Shown: in pieces, positions 33,490 through 44,508 of the stretch
How positions within the stretch are numbered: position 1 is the first letter of the stretch
How the letters are laid out: each line of letters begins with the position of its first letter
NCBI GenBank assembly: GCA_024704765.1
Contig: JAKMXF010000340.1
Location: 1 to 64,000 of the forward strand
Source: Oopsacas minuta
Lineage: Eukaryota > Porifera > Hexactinellida > Lyssacinosida > Leucopsacidae
DNA: 64,000 nucleotides
Direction of reading: 5' to 3'
Notes under the pieces: model-generated
Told to the model about the DNA's origin: nothing
The model's database searches: none
Seen by the model: the letters and a program-made list of their open reading frames with translations, nothing else
Position numbers and translations under genes: made by a program

Positions 33490-36095
33490 TTACAAATAAG
33501 GACTTTTTGATTGCATCATTTCCACATAATCTTCTTCTCCACTATCTACTGTAGCAGGTTGATTCTCTATCTTATTTGTTGGATGTTTAACATTCATTTC
33601 CACATCAAGAATAGTGTTTAAATACCTAGGGCCCTGTTCCTTCCTGACGTAAGGTTTAGGAATCGTTGGTAACGGCGCACTTATCTTTGTATTCTGTTGA
33701 CGTTTGTTTTGTGCCTTGAAAGATGCAGTATAGCATTTATCCCTCAATTCTTCGTTCTGGAAAAGAACAGTTAAATGCACTTCACGTGATTGAAATAACA
33801 CAGACTTTCCGTAATCATTATTCGTTTCAAAACCTTTGCCAATATACAAGTTAGGTAATTCCATTGAAATCTCAGCGTGTACATCTTGAAACGCGAAAAA
33901 TATATACAAAATATCATCCGCAATGCCGCAATATCGTTCACCAAGCTTCCAATGATTCACATTAACGTTTTTCGCCTTGCTGATGAATGAGAATTGCGCA
34001 CTAGGAGGCAATCGGCGTACAGATTCCAGTATTAAATAGCCATGTTCAGAATTTGGAACATCGGATTGTACAGAGCAATCACTTAACTTTCTTGTTTTAT
34101 CAGTAGGCAAGGATGTTATCAACTCTGATCTAAAGGAAGATATGCTAATTAATCTGGGTTTATGATTTGCAAAGGAATTTCCGAGTAATTGAAAGTGCTT
34201 TGTTTGAATTTCGTTGGCATCGACATATTTCCCACGACTAATTACTGAACACGATTAATATGAGTAGTTAATTGTATTCATGTATAGATGCCAAATAGAA
34301 ATTATGTGTAAAATTTCGAGGAATTTTACCAAAACATCAAATTTGAAGAACTTCTAACATCCGTATATATTTAAGCAAGCACATAACTACAGTCAACTCC
34401 CGTTATATCAACACGGATATACCGAAGTCTGGAATTGTACAAATATGGTCCCAAACCGTCAAAGTACAGTCAACTCCTGTTACATCGAAGCTCAAGGGAC
34501 CACGATAATTTCTTTGATATATGCGGAGTTCTATATAACTGATGGAATATATTTGGGACCATGTATTCGTACAATTTCATACTTCGATATATCCGTGTTA
34601 TAACCGGAGTTGACGGTGTCTTGAGTAAACAGGTAAGAAAAACATTATATATCAATAACCGCAGGATTAAATATACAAACTAACTTTTCTTGAGGTTGAT
34701 TCGGTACAGACAAATCTCTGGTATAATTCACATACTCTAATTTATTCTTCTCCACAGCATTATTGTTATCATTAACTGCTACATTAATATCTGTACTGAA
34801 AGAAGACTTAATCTTGAATTTATGTTTAGTAGGGACTCTTGGTGACCAGTTTGAATAAGGAGGTGAGGGAGTTTTGGTGTGTTTAAGGGAGTTACATGCA
34901 GAAGTATTTAGCAAATTAAGACCCATTTCTTTGTCGTTGAAGTGGTTTTCAATCGATTTTGATCGGTTTCTTGTCTGATTATAGGGTTTGATAATCTAAA
35001 TAACTTGATACATGATTGAAATATTCTATTAAAAATTGTGTCATTGCTTGCTAATTGCAGCTTTATAGGGAAATTCGCTTGCTATTCTTACGGAAATTCG
35101 TACATTTTTGAGAGTAGAAATTTATAAGTATATTGGATACAAATGTGAGTGTAACAAGGTATTCATGCTACAAACTTCAATAGTTCATATCATGTTCATG
35201 CCACAGTTTATGCCATATGCTAATAGTTCATGTCGACTGCCAAGTTCATGACAACAGTCAAAGGTTCATGACAAAGTTCTTGGTTCATAGCAAGTTCATA
35301 ACAAAAGTCCAAAGTTCATGCCGAAGCCGAAAAACTATGAACTTTCATATCTGACAATACTCACAATAGCTTGATTGTTGTCCATCTGCTTTATCTTCAT
35401 TCGAAGTTTATCCATATTAATATCTCCATCTAATTTAAAAGCAAGTTTATTTACAGATTTCCAAACTTTTTGTAGCTCTGTGAAACAATCTAAGAGTTCT
35501 CTCTTCACATTTGATAGATCTTCTGTTAACGGTATGTTAGATAATCTGGTAAGAAATGCTGTTCCATCTAACAATAAGGAAAGGATTTAAATAGGGAAAG
35601 GCAAGGGTAGTCCCCTAGAATATGCAATAATGTTAATTAGGATGCCAGTTGGCCCAATTGTCCAACATTTAATTCCGATCGAATACAGTCACCTCACGTT
35701 ATATCCAACACGGATATATCGAATTATCTACTGCCATCGAAGTCTATAATTGTACGAATATTCTCCCAAACCATCAAAGTTTCGCGGTCCCTTGAGCTTC
35801 GATATAAAGGGAGTTGACTTTAGTTTGCAGAGGAAATATCTTAATAATAGTAACCATTAAGTTGAAATTCAAGTATATCAATTCCGTTATAACGAAGCTC
35901 AAGGGACCGCGATAATTCCTAGGATATAACCTATGCTATTGATGTAACTTTAATGGTTTGGGACCTGTATTGCACAATTTAAGACTTCGATATATGCAGA
36001 TATTCCAATATAACGGGAGCTGACTGTATCATTCAGAGCTATAACTCACAGTTTAAAGTCTGTATTGTATAATTCTTGAGTGTATCTTGAGACAT
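33490..36095 (-). CDS. unrecognised adaptor-like protein with SH2-ligand tyrosines, 4 exons, 399 aa
   Basis: Exons 36050-36095, 35365-35567, 34685-34995 and 33490-34129 join in phase to a stop. I do not recognise the family. Residues 15-83 are helical (ELLDCFTELQKVWKSVNKLA). Residues 84-190 are low-complexity with an Asn run and Y171 in EYVNYT. Residues about 210-330 form an apparent beta-rich domain ending in an amphipathic helix (HLTVLFQNEELRDKCYTASF), which recalls the C-terminal strand and helix of a PH/PTB fold; this is inference. The C-terminus is disordered and ends EEDYVEMMQSKSPYL, where Y388 heads a YxxM motif, the ligand of the PI3-kinase p85 SH2 domain. Its likely role is a tyrosine-phosphorylated docking adaptor, as for the PTB gene at the left end. 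Confidence 0.65.
34467..34615. mobile_element. pogo/Tigger-like MITE
   Basis: It begins TACAGTCAACTCCTGTTAC and ends TAACCGGAGTTGACGG, with internal CTCAAGGGACCACGATAATT and TTTGGGACCATG. TIRs starting CAGT next to TA are typical of the pogo/Tc1-mariner superfamily. A second partial copy abuts it at 34390-34460. Intronic in the adaptor gene. Confidence 0.6.
35161..35330. repeat. irregular GTTCATG minisatellite
   Basis: About nine spaced copies of GTTCATG followed by A/C-rich sequence (GTTCATGCCA, GTTCATGACAACAGTCAAAG, GTTCATGACAAAGTTC, GTTCATAACAAAAGTCC), each 12-20 bp apart, in an intron of the adaptor gene. Confidence 0.7.
35684..35823. mobile_element. pogo/Tigger-like MITE
   Basis: It runs from TACAGTCACCTCACGTTATA to AAGGGAGTTGACTTTA and contains CGGTCCCTTGAGCTTCGATA, the reverse complement of the core of the neighbouring copy at 35868-36026. 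The two lie about 45 bp apart. Confidence 0.6.
35868..36026. mobile_element. pogo/Tigger-like MITE, second copy
   Basis: It runs from ATCAATTCCGTTATAACGAA to AACGGGAGCTGACTGTA, with CTCAAGGGACCGCGATAATT inside. Same intron as the copy at 35684. Confidence 0.6.
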
Positions 36096-37185
36096 TTCCT
36101 ACTCCAGTTACGATATATAATATTATATCACATATTATGTATTTATACTGATCAGATAGTGATCTTATTACATGTATTTATCCATGGAATTCTATACCAT
36201 TATATTGTACTTTTGCTAGGTTGTATTGGAGTAACACATTAATATATAATGATTGTGGAGTTTCGTGGTTAGTGCTGTAGGTAAAATACGAATGTTGTCC
36301 CTCTGGTACTGTTTGCGCTTTAAAACTTTCGCTTTAGAACTTTCGCTATTGCCAAAAATGTTATATATTATTCAACAATGATTATATTGTAAAACTATAT
36401 GATTTGGTTTAAATAACAGTATGGCAAGTTCTTAACTGTCCCGTTTGTTTCAGTTTTGGACGTATGTTGAGTAATTTGTCTACTACAAAATGGCTAAAAG
36501 TGTAATTATCATGATATTGGTCATTCATATACTGTAATTAATAACCATGAATGACGAAATATTAGCAAATCCATTCTAGAAAGTCGACTTATTTGCCTAC
36601 CGTATTTCCTGATGCGCCGTGGCTAAAGAAATTATACAAGACTTGTGAATATACATTTCTAGAAAAAACTTTTTGATGAATTTTACACCTAATATGACTA
36701 TGTAACAAATTTGGTGATTAGTTTCATAACATATTTCAATAATGAAAAATTATACAATGGATTCAGGTAAATAGAACACCCTTAGGAGTAGCAATGCATA
36801 TTCTTATAACCGATAGAAAATATACGGGAATATATGAAAACCGTATTCCAGAGGATGGTACTCACATCCGGAATGTTCTTATCTCCATCACTAATCTACA
36901 ACAACTTACAGAAAATACATTAAACCACACGTTAATAAAGTACATAAACCTCACAGCTATATCAGATATAACCTTACTAATGAAATCTGAACCTTACTAG
37001 TATGTACAACCTCTACGCAACCCTACATACTGATATCAGTATGATATTCAAGAAATTCTTAGATTGTTCATAGTTCACTCATTGTTCAATTCAATATATA
37101 TAGAGATAGACCAGTGGCATACATAATATATACACAATTTCCTATTTTCTATTCCTAATAATAAATTCATAGATCAGCTATAATT
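36096..37185. other. divergent spacer with one MITE
   Basis: This 1.1-kb region separates the starts of the adaptor gene (-) and the Pro/Lys-rich gene (+), so it should contain both promoters. A CAGTAGATACCGG-family MITE fills about 36760-36885 (GGAGTAGCAATGCATATTCT, CAGAGGATGGTACTCACATC). I see no exon. Confidence 0.45.
36760..36885. mobile_element. MITE, CAGTAGATACCGG family
   Basis: It has the ordered landmarks GGAGTAGCAATGC, TTCTTATAACCGAT, TATACGGGAATATATGA, CAGAGGATGGTACTCACATC and GGAATGTTCTTAT. The outer TIRs are degraded. Confidence 0.55.
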
Positions 37186-40100
37186 ATGGCAGACAAGGTT
37201 AGTTGTTTTTGAATTAATGGAAATATATTGCTATTAGCGTTGGATAATTGTAGCCTAGATATCTTGGCTATTCCCCAACATATAGGAAATATATAGGCAG
37301 CAATTACACACTATCGTATTGCACAACAAAGAATACACAAATTTTGTCCGAAGAAATGTCTGTAAATTATAACTGGGCATATTATAGCTTTACTTGTCTG
37401 TTTTCTTACGTTGTATATCTATATCTTAAGACTGTTACTGTCTTCATTAATAATATTATTAGTGATATCTTCATATACTCTAGTGAGTAAATCGGCAGGG
37501 AAACAAGCAAATTCTAGGAATATTGGCAAATCAAATGGAAGCTTCTTTGGCTTCAAGTGGATACGTTATGGCATTTTCCACCCCTCCCGTATTTGAAAGC
37601 CGTCGAACTTCGTCCATAACATTATAGCCAACACAAAAATTTTGAAAACATCAAATACAATCAAATATATGTCTTTAACCTAAAATCATCATAAGAAATC
37701 TTCCAAAATCATTTTTCTTACAAAATATCAGATAACACATTATACTATTAGAAGTTAGTTACACAATTCCTTGAGGTTTCACGTAATTTGTTTCAAATTA
37801 CGTCTACAAGACAATGCCAGCATGTTCTAATACATCAATGCATAGCATGGCTTTAATCATTCTTGAAAAGCTTCCCGGACTTAGCTTATAAACCAAAAAT
37901 GCTTTAGTATTACCAATTTCTATTTTAGTTCGTTTAATTACATTCGATTTGAGTTCAAATAATTGGAAATGGTGAGATATTAAATTCATTAATTAGCTAA
38001 TAGGAAGCAATACTAATGGTTTTGCGTGGTTGATTGGATTATTTTTACAAGAAATTTAGATAAAATTTGTTTGAATAAAACAAGTAAAAGACAGTTCACC
38101 CAAAATAGTACATACGCTAATTGCGTGTAAACTTTGTTAAGAAAACAAATTGCTATATTATACTCGTGAGCACACGCATACAGTAATCAATGTTGTATTA
38201 CTCGGAATTCAATTTTGAATGTAAGATAGCAATTTTTACAACTAAACTATGCGTTGCTATTTTTATGACGTAATAGCCAATGTTCTAACAGTTTGTCTAT
38301 CTTAATAGACCAGAGGTGTGTATCCAGGAATTTCTGGGCAGACACTTATTGGACGGTAACATATTTATCCTGCACCAAATAAGGGTGGTGACAAGCACCT
38401 AGATAAGCCCCTGCCATGAACTAGCACTTTCATGAAGAGAACTGGAAAATTTCATATCGTTGGAGCCTTCCCTCATTTAGAACAATTGTTCGTCAAACAA
38501 GGCCTATTCATTATCCATTATCGTCAGAAATTATTGGATAAACTCGGTTTAATCAAGTACAATGAAGCAAAAAATACTGCAAACGGTCAAAAGTGAGAGT
38601 ACATATCTGCTGAATTCAAATGCATAGCATAGTTCGATCCAATTTTAGGCTACAAAGCTAAAATAGGCAAGTAGATGATAGCTTAGATTATAGCAAAAAT
38701 GTATTAAGTAACTATGAATACAATTAATGGTTAATCTATCAATAACACAAATTTTGAAAATGCGAGTAAATATTGGTAAACTCACAATTACTCGCACAAT
38801 TTTACACAACTTTATCAATTGCACGGTTTTGTAATTATGGTAGATGTTGACTTGTTATGCCAGTTGTGTGTTATAAATAATTAACCATTATTTGATGATA
38901 AATAGACAGTGTCGAGTTTCAAAGTTGAGCAGCATTGCCCTGCAAAAAGACACAATCAACTTTATTTGAGTATACGATAACTTGCAAATAAAGACGAAAT
39001 ATAAAATTCTCGCATAAATAATCTGTGCGAACAGCATAGCATTTAGGGCACTATGAAGTGTTTGATATCGAATAGTGCCCCCAATTAATAGTAGCCCTTA
39101 AATATATTCAATTAAAATGCTATCCTGTCCGCACAGATTATAATTTTAGAAATACATTGGGTTCTACGTCTAGCAGAGGCTTTTGTATTAATCATTGTTA
39201 TTAATTAATATTCATAATTATAATTATCTAATCCTGCTTATACTAATTACATTGTGTCAATGCTAAACAAATGAAGCATCGTAATTATGTAAATATCCTT
39301 TCTAATTAAGGAACAGACTGGGACTGACGATATTACAAAAACAGAACAAAACACGGATACAACAAATGAGATAGCAGAAGATTATGACTTCATTGAAATA
39401 AACAAAGTTATAGAACTTGATGCCAATGACAACTCAGATCAGGAACCTTCTGATACAGTAAATCATGCTGATGCAGACATGGATGCATTTGTAAGTACCA
39501 ACGCTTTGTTATCATTATTACTGCAGCCAATTAGACATGTTATTGCTGTGTTTGGATGGCTGCTTGATAGTTATAAGAGCATATAATTAGCAATTACCGG
39601 TATAAATATTCGTGCATATACGATACTGTTATATCTGGAAAATCCCCATTCAAGCAATTATTAGTGCCTCTGTGATGGGAATCGAGGCGAAAAGGAAGTG
39701 TTTTGCAAGTATCTTTGTGTGTAGAAGGCATATATGTTCTATGCTGAGTAATTTTCACAAATTTCGAATGACTAATTTTGAGCGAATAATTAATATTGAA
39801 ATTATAGGCGCAACTATGGCCATTTTAGGTGGGCATTTGCCAGAAAGATTTGACTCGCCCATTATACAAAAGTATAGAGCAGGTTGGCATGACGTCATGT
39901 TTTCCCGCTCTATCTTTAGAGTCTAGTCGCACCTATGATTGAAATTGAAACATTCTTAAATTACAATCTCTACCGCATCATAATTATAATATTCCATAAT
40001 TTAGGTCCAACACGTGAGACTGGACACACAAATCTTAAAGTCCAAGGCCGCGGTTGCAAATCAGCGTCGTAGAAAGCCTCCAACAAGACAATCAGCTCAG

Positions 40101-41798
40101 AACAGATTGACACTTCCGCCACAAGCAAATGAATTCTCTGATATAGCAGAGTTCCTAGATGGAAACTTTGAGAAATCACGAAAAGAAATTATGATGAATG
40201 AAGGCGAGGGGTGTCAAATGCGTGAAAAGAAAGGAATTGATTATGATTGTCCGAGAAGGAACAATAGCACGAAAAGATACACAATGCCACCAATACAACC
40301 CAGAAATTTCGGTTTAACAAACAGCTATCTTGTCCAATCGAGACAGAAATTAGCTCAAAATAAGGAAAATGAAGATACAGAAATTCTACGCAAAAGTCGT
40401 TTAGGAAACCAGGATGAATCTAAAACACGAACTTCAGAACCTGTTTCACCACCGAAACCAGCATTAAGGAATCTAACAAACCGTGCTAATCTTAAGCCAA
40501 ACGAACCTTCACCTGAAATGCGAAATCCAACACCAGAATTCCTGCAACATGCTCAGCGAGTCAGGAAAAGTTGGGTTGATCAGAGCGGCCTGCGAATCGA
40601 GAGATTAATGACTGAACCTCGACTTAAATATGATCATGCAAATAAGAGGCACAGTATTGCAGTTACAAAAGGAGCTGCCGAACTACAAATTAGGCCAAAA
40701 GTCATGCCAAAGCCTAGATCACCCAAAAAGACTGATTCAGGATTAATATATACAGAAAATGTGAAGCCGATAATACCAACAGCTCCAAAAATTAAAGAGG
40801 CACAGGTTGGAGAAGCAGAAAAGTCAAAAGTAAGGTTATCTTTCAAAGTTGAGTGCCAGCCAGTGAAAACGGAAATTGAAAACGAATCACCAAAAGAAGC
40901 AAAAGATATTGAAATTCGGGTGAAAGTAAATAGCGAACAAAACTCTCCGTTGTCACCAAAGCCGAGAATAAAACCAACTACACCTACAAAACCTAGTGTA
41001 ACTCTCCAAAAGCCGAAGGTCCTTCCTTCAAAGCCAGCAGTACTAAGTCCAGAACGTAAACCAATCCCGAGTAGCAGAACAACAATCCCACCCATGACTT
41101 CCAGTCAGAAAAGTGAAGAAAACGAGCAAGTTGTAGAAGAAACAGACTCACCTGAGCGTAAGGTTGATAATGAAGCTGAAAGTATTACAACTGAACCTTC
41201 GAAACAAGCTAATCCTAGGCCACCAATTGCTCTGAAACCTAAATCACTTCAGAGAGGCAAATCTAATACAGAAATGTCAAAGATTTCAATCACAACCAAG
41301 TATGGAAATAACAAACCGTTAGAGAACCAAATAAATGATGAAGAGAAGGCTAAAAGTAACAGAAAAAGCATGATTATAAACCTCAAAAGTGAAAAGTCGA
41401 TTGAAGACGATGATAGCGAATTTAGAGATAAAACCAGCAACAAAATAGGCACTGCGACTGACAACAAGACATACAAAAATGAATCCAAAAGCACCGAAAA
41501 TAGCAAACAGTCAATTAGCCCACAACAGAAGAATTATAACAGTCCAATAACTCCCAATAATAGCACACCAACAGCAGAACGCAGCCCTATCCAAAAAGAG
41601 AAACCAATATTTGCATTTCTAAAAGCAAAAGAAACAACGAATCAACAAAGCTGTTATAAAGGTTCAGATTTGAATGGAAGTTTTATTTCATCAGGTTTGG
41701 GGACATCTGCAAAAGTGTTCATAAATTCCAAAGATTCTATGCAAGAATTCGCGAATTCGAAATCAATTATCCCTCAGCAAAAGATTATAACTTACTAA
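37186..41798 (+). CDS. disordered Lys/Pro-rich protein with an RRRKPPTR motif, 3 exons, 661 aa
   Basis: Exons 37186-37197 (MADK only), 39311-39490 and 40005-41798 join in phase. The first intron is 2.1 kb, by far the largest in the window. Exon 2 is acidic (DYDFIEINKVIELDANDNSD). Exon 3 begins VQHVRLDTQILKSKAAVANQ followed by RRRKPPTRQ, after which the protein is highly charged and rich in Lys, Pro, Ser and Glu with many KPK and PxxP motifs and no globular domain. The basic KxxxANQRRRKPPTR segment recalls short capping-protein-binding or WASH/FAM21-type motifs of actin regulators, but this is only suggestive. The tiny first exon is supported by a good donor and a fitting phase rather than by homology. 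Confidence 0.6.
38333..38420. repeat. dispersed repeat, copy B
   Basis: CCAGGAATTTCTGGGCAGAC and AAGCACCTAGATAAGCCCCT match the ordered phrases of 11625-11715. Confidence 0.45.
39019..39140. mobile_element. complete foldback MITE, CTGTGCGGACAGCAT family
   Basis: The 122-bp element has terminal inverted repeats TAATCTGTGCGAACAGCATA and its near-complement at the right end (TGTCCGCACAGATTA), matching over about 26 of 28 positions, plus a nested inverted repeat GGGCACTAT / ATAGTGCCC. The whole element can form one hairpin. Bordering TA/AT bases fit a small target duplication but its length is unclear. Confidence 0.75.
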
Positions 41799-42434
41799 AA
41801 TGAATTTTTCTCTTTACCTTGTATCTCAACTCTAATTTGAAACTGTCTGTGATATTTCTTTAGTGTAGTTGTATAGTTGTCGTGTAATTACATAAAAGAT
41901 ATTTGATTTTTCACATACGTAATAGTAGCAAGAAGCTTGAAAATTGTATGTATTAATTACAGTGGACTCCGCCTAATAGGGTCACATCGGGACCAAGCCA
42001 TTTTTGCCCCGATTAAGCAGAGCATTCAACACTATTCGTATGGTTCTGTATCTGGCCAAGAGACCCGATTAACGCTGAAATATTAAATAACTAAGTATTA
42101 TGCTGTCGGCAGAGTTTAAAGTAATTCATGTCACAAGCAATTGGTTGAATAAGAAGCCATTTCAATGATTAACAATTTTAATTAGATCTTTTGTGAATTG
42201 TCTATAAAAAGAAATTATATAAAATTACTTATCAACATTAATGATATAAACACAAATTCCACAATAATATGGTAAGACAGCATTATTTGAATCACAATGG
42301 ATAATATGCTAAATAAGGTTTTAATTGAAATACCAACCATAGAAGATTAGATTACTCAGAGTATAAAATTACTTTCAAGGTAGGTAGACAGTAAATTAAT
42401 AGTTGCTACAGTTTGATTGATATTTTTGGTTGTT
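41799..42434. other. intergenic spacer with pogo-like end
   Basis: Between two + strand genes. Near 41959 the phrase ACAGTGGACTCCGCCTAATA followed by GGGACCAAGCC and CCCGATTAAGCAGAG is typical of pogo-class terminal repeats. A single CTGTCGGCAGAG end lies near 42102. No exon is visible. Confidence 0.45.
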
Positions 42435-43913
42435 ATGCAATGTATAAAAGAGTGTCTAAACCACCCAAAATTGGCATTATTCTACGGGTTCTTTGATGTG
42501 TTGAACTTGACGCTCACAGTTTCCTTTCTTATAATCCCATATTGGTTTTATAATGCTGGTATATTGTTTGGAATTGCTTCACTCGCCCTCTCCCTTGCAT
42601 TGGGAGGCATATCATCATTTTGGGTTTTGGAAATCCTTGGGAGAGCAAGTTTCCTTCACCGCAGCCTAGAATATTCCTGTATAAATAAAGATGAAGACAA
42701 GATCATCCCAACAATTGATCCTGATAGGAAATTTGAATTCAACGGATTATCTAAGATAATTATTGGTAAAATAGGAAGTACTTTGGTTTCATTAGTTGTG
42801 ATTGTAACCGGCATTTTGATGATATTCAATGGCATAATACCAGGTTCCCAGTCATTATCCGTCAACATTCCCATAAACGCAACGATATTTACAGCTTGTA
42901 ATAGCTCTGAGTTCGATGTTGGATTCTTGCCCGTTGATTCAAATTGTGTGAATTGGTATCGCCTAATGGTTGGAATCTTTGGGTTACTGGGTACAATATT
43001 ATCGTGTTTGGGAAGTAAAGAACAGATCTACGTAATCGTTTTCTTGTCTGTCCTACGTCTTGTCGTTATGTCATACATGATGGGCTTCTCAATTTATATT
43101 ATATCCATTTCCCCAGGGAATACGACAATTGAAACAGGATTTATTACACATTATGATATGAGTAATGGAATGCTTGCAACTGCAGCATTTTTCTCCCTTT
43201 TATACTTACCGACATTAGTACCAGCGGTCACACATTCTATCCCAAACAAATCCAGATTACGTCTATTGATAATCGTCTCTTTAGTATCTTTGACGGTTTT
43301 CCTATCCCTCTATGGTGTTATCTTATCTTTCGCATTTGGTCATAACATCCATCCAAATAGCATTCTAAACCTCCAACCATATACAATGGATGAGCGTCTT
43401 TGGTTTTTGAGGATTATTTCGCATATTATCCTGGTGTATCCATGTCTAGATGGTATATCGAGCTTCATGTATGGCGTAATTCTAGCATCGAATCAAACTT
43501 TCACGATATTAACGGGGAAAGATTATTCTGAGTTATCAAAGAAACGAAAAATCCAACTGCTAAATTTAACCATCTATCTGTGTTTTTCAATCTTTCCAAC
43601 ATTTGCTTGTCTTTTCATTTCGAATGTTTCAATTATTCTAGACGTATCTGGTCTCGTTATCTTTATCAGTAACATAATTATTCCATCTCTATTGCAGATA
43701 TTTTCTAATTTTAAGTGTAGAAGAAAGATGATACTAGTTTCAAAAAAATCAGGTTCACAACTCAAAGTTATTTTGAGTTTCCTATTCAAGGCGGCCTTTC
43801 CTACCTCTGATTCTGGATTTTATTCCAGCACTTTCGTGGTCCTTTGTATAACGACAATCGCTTCTGTAATATTTGCTATTTCATTTGGTTATCTTATTGC
43901 CTCATTTTTCTAG
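42435..43913 (+). CDS. TMEM104/AAAP-like multi-pass transporter, intronless, 492 aa
   Basis: About eleven hydrophobic segments, no signal peptide. The first, SFLIIPYWFYNAGILFGIAS, resembles the broken first helix of amino acid/auxin permeases (LPYAF...G...G). KFEFNGLSKIIIGKIGSTLV, then a helix ending in QSLSVNIP, matches the arrangement in TMEM104 (EM..L...F.KVG, VP.S). Late in the protein is ILVYPCLDGISSFMYGVI. Extracellular loops contain NATIF and CNSSEFD sequons. Probable role: amino acid or related solute transport, substrate unknown. ATG 42435 is the first Met in frame. A paralogue lies tail-to-tail at 44509-45984. The family call is by motif pattern only. Confidence 0.55.
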   Translation: MQCIKECLNHPKLALFYGFFDVLNLTLTVSFLIIPYWFYNAGILFGIASLALSLALGGISSFWVLEILGRASFLHRSLEYSCINKDEDKIIPTIDPDRKFEFNGLSKIIIGKIGSTLVSLVVIVTGILMIFNGIIPGSQSLSVNIPINATIFTACNSSEFDVGFLPVDSNCVNWYRLMVGIFGLLGTILSCLGSKEQIYVIVFLSVLRLVVMSYMMGFSIYIISISPGNTTIETGFITHYDMSNGMLATAAFFSLLYLPTLVPAVTHSIPNKSRLRLLIIVSLVSLTVFLSLYGVILSFAFGHNIHPNSILNLQPYTMDERLWFLRIISHIILVYPCLDGISSFMYGVILASNQTFTILTGKDYSELSKKRKIQLLNLTIYLCFSIFPTFACLFISNVSIILDVSGLVIFISNIIIPSLLQIFSNFKCRRKMILVSKKSGSQLKVILSFLFKAAFPTSDSGFYSSTFVVLCITTIASVIFAISFGYLIASFF

Positions 43914-44508
43914 GATAATGCCAAAGAAGAGCTGAATAGTCCTCGTCTTACTGTCTTTTAACTATTCGAGCAACTTAAAAAGTATTTTTGAGATTGCATT
44001 GAAGCAAAGATTTGCATTTTGCTTAAGAATTATCTATTTCACAATACGTACTGTATATTTATTCGTGTTCTACTTATTAAATCTAGTACTAAGCTGTCCT
44101 TAGAAAGATTGTCATAAGTTGTATATATCAGCGATAACCTCGTATCCATGACCCTTTGGTGATCCACGAACGACAGCAAGGGATCCACAGAACTCAAAAT
44201 TTGTATTACAGTCTATGGGACGCTTATAATAAGTTGCAACCGCTATCGTATACTACATTAATGCAATCTTGATATTTCTAGTACTATTTATGTGCTGTTT
44301 GATTTTTGAAGAGTTTGGCAAGTTGAAAAGCTGGAAGAGGCAATCTAAATTATATCTTGAGTACCACCTAGTTTCTAAATAGCAAACTTATTTGCACTCT
44401 GAAAAGTAGAGAGTCCATTTCTTTGTACCTGAGATAAGGGTATCATATGTAATAGAAAAAATGAATTCTCATTTTAAAAGCTGAATGAACAAAATTTGAA
44501 TTAGAATA
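43914..44508. other. spacer between convergent paralogues
   Basis: The 595-bp region between the stop codons of the two TMEM104-like genes contains both 3' ends. Near 44140-44235 a GC-richer stretch with CCCTTTGGTGATCCACGAACG is of unknown nature. No exon seen. Confidence 0.45.

Larger units (their letters stand above)
37198..39310 (+). other. large first intron holding repeats
   Basis: The 2.1-kb intron contains the second copy of the GGAATTTCT/AAGCACCT repeat (38333-38420) and the complete CTGTGCGGACAGCAT MITE (39019-39140). I found no exon on either strand. Confidence 0.5.

Noticed and set aside
40634-41095. 153-residue open frame antisense to the Lys/Pro-rich gene
   Set aside because: It is the shadow of a Pro- and Lys-rich coding strand (reads as Gly, Phe, Leu-rich); the sense strand has a full 598-codon frame.
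42417-42434. Upstream extension of the first TMEM104-like protein
   Set aside because: The extension would begin at a TTG codon; the first ATG in frame is 42435 and aligns with the paralogue's start.
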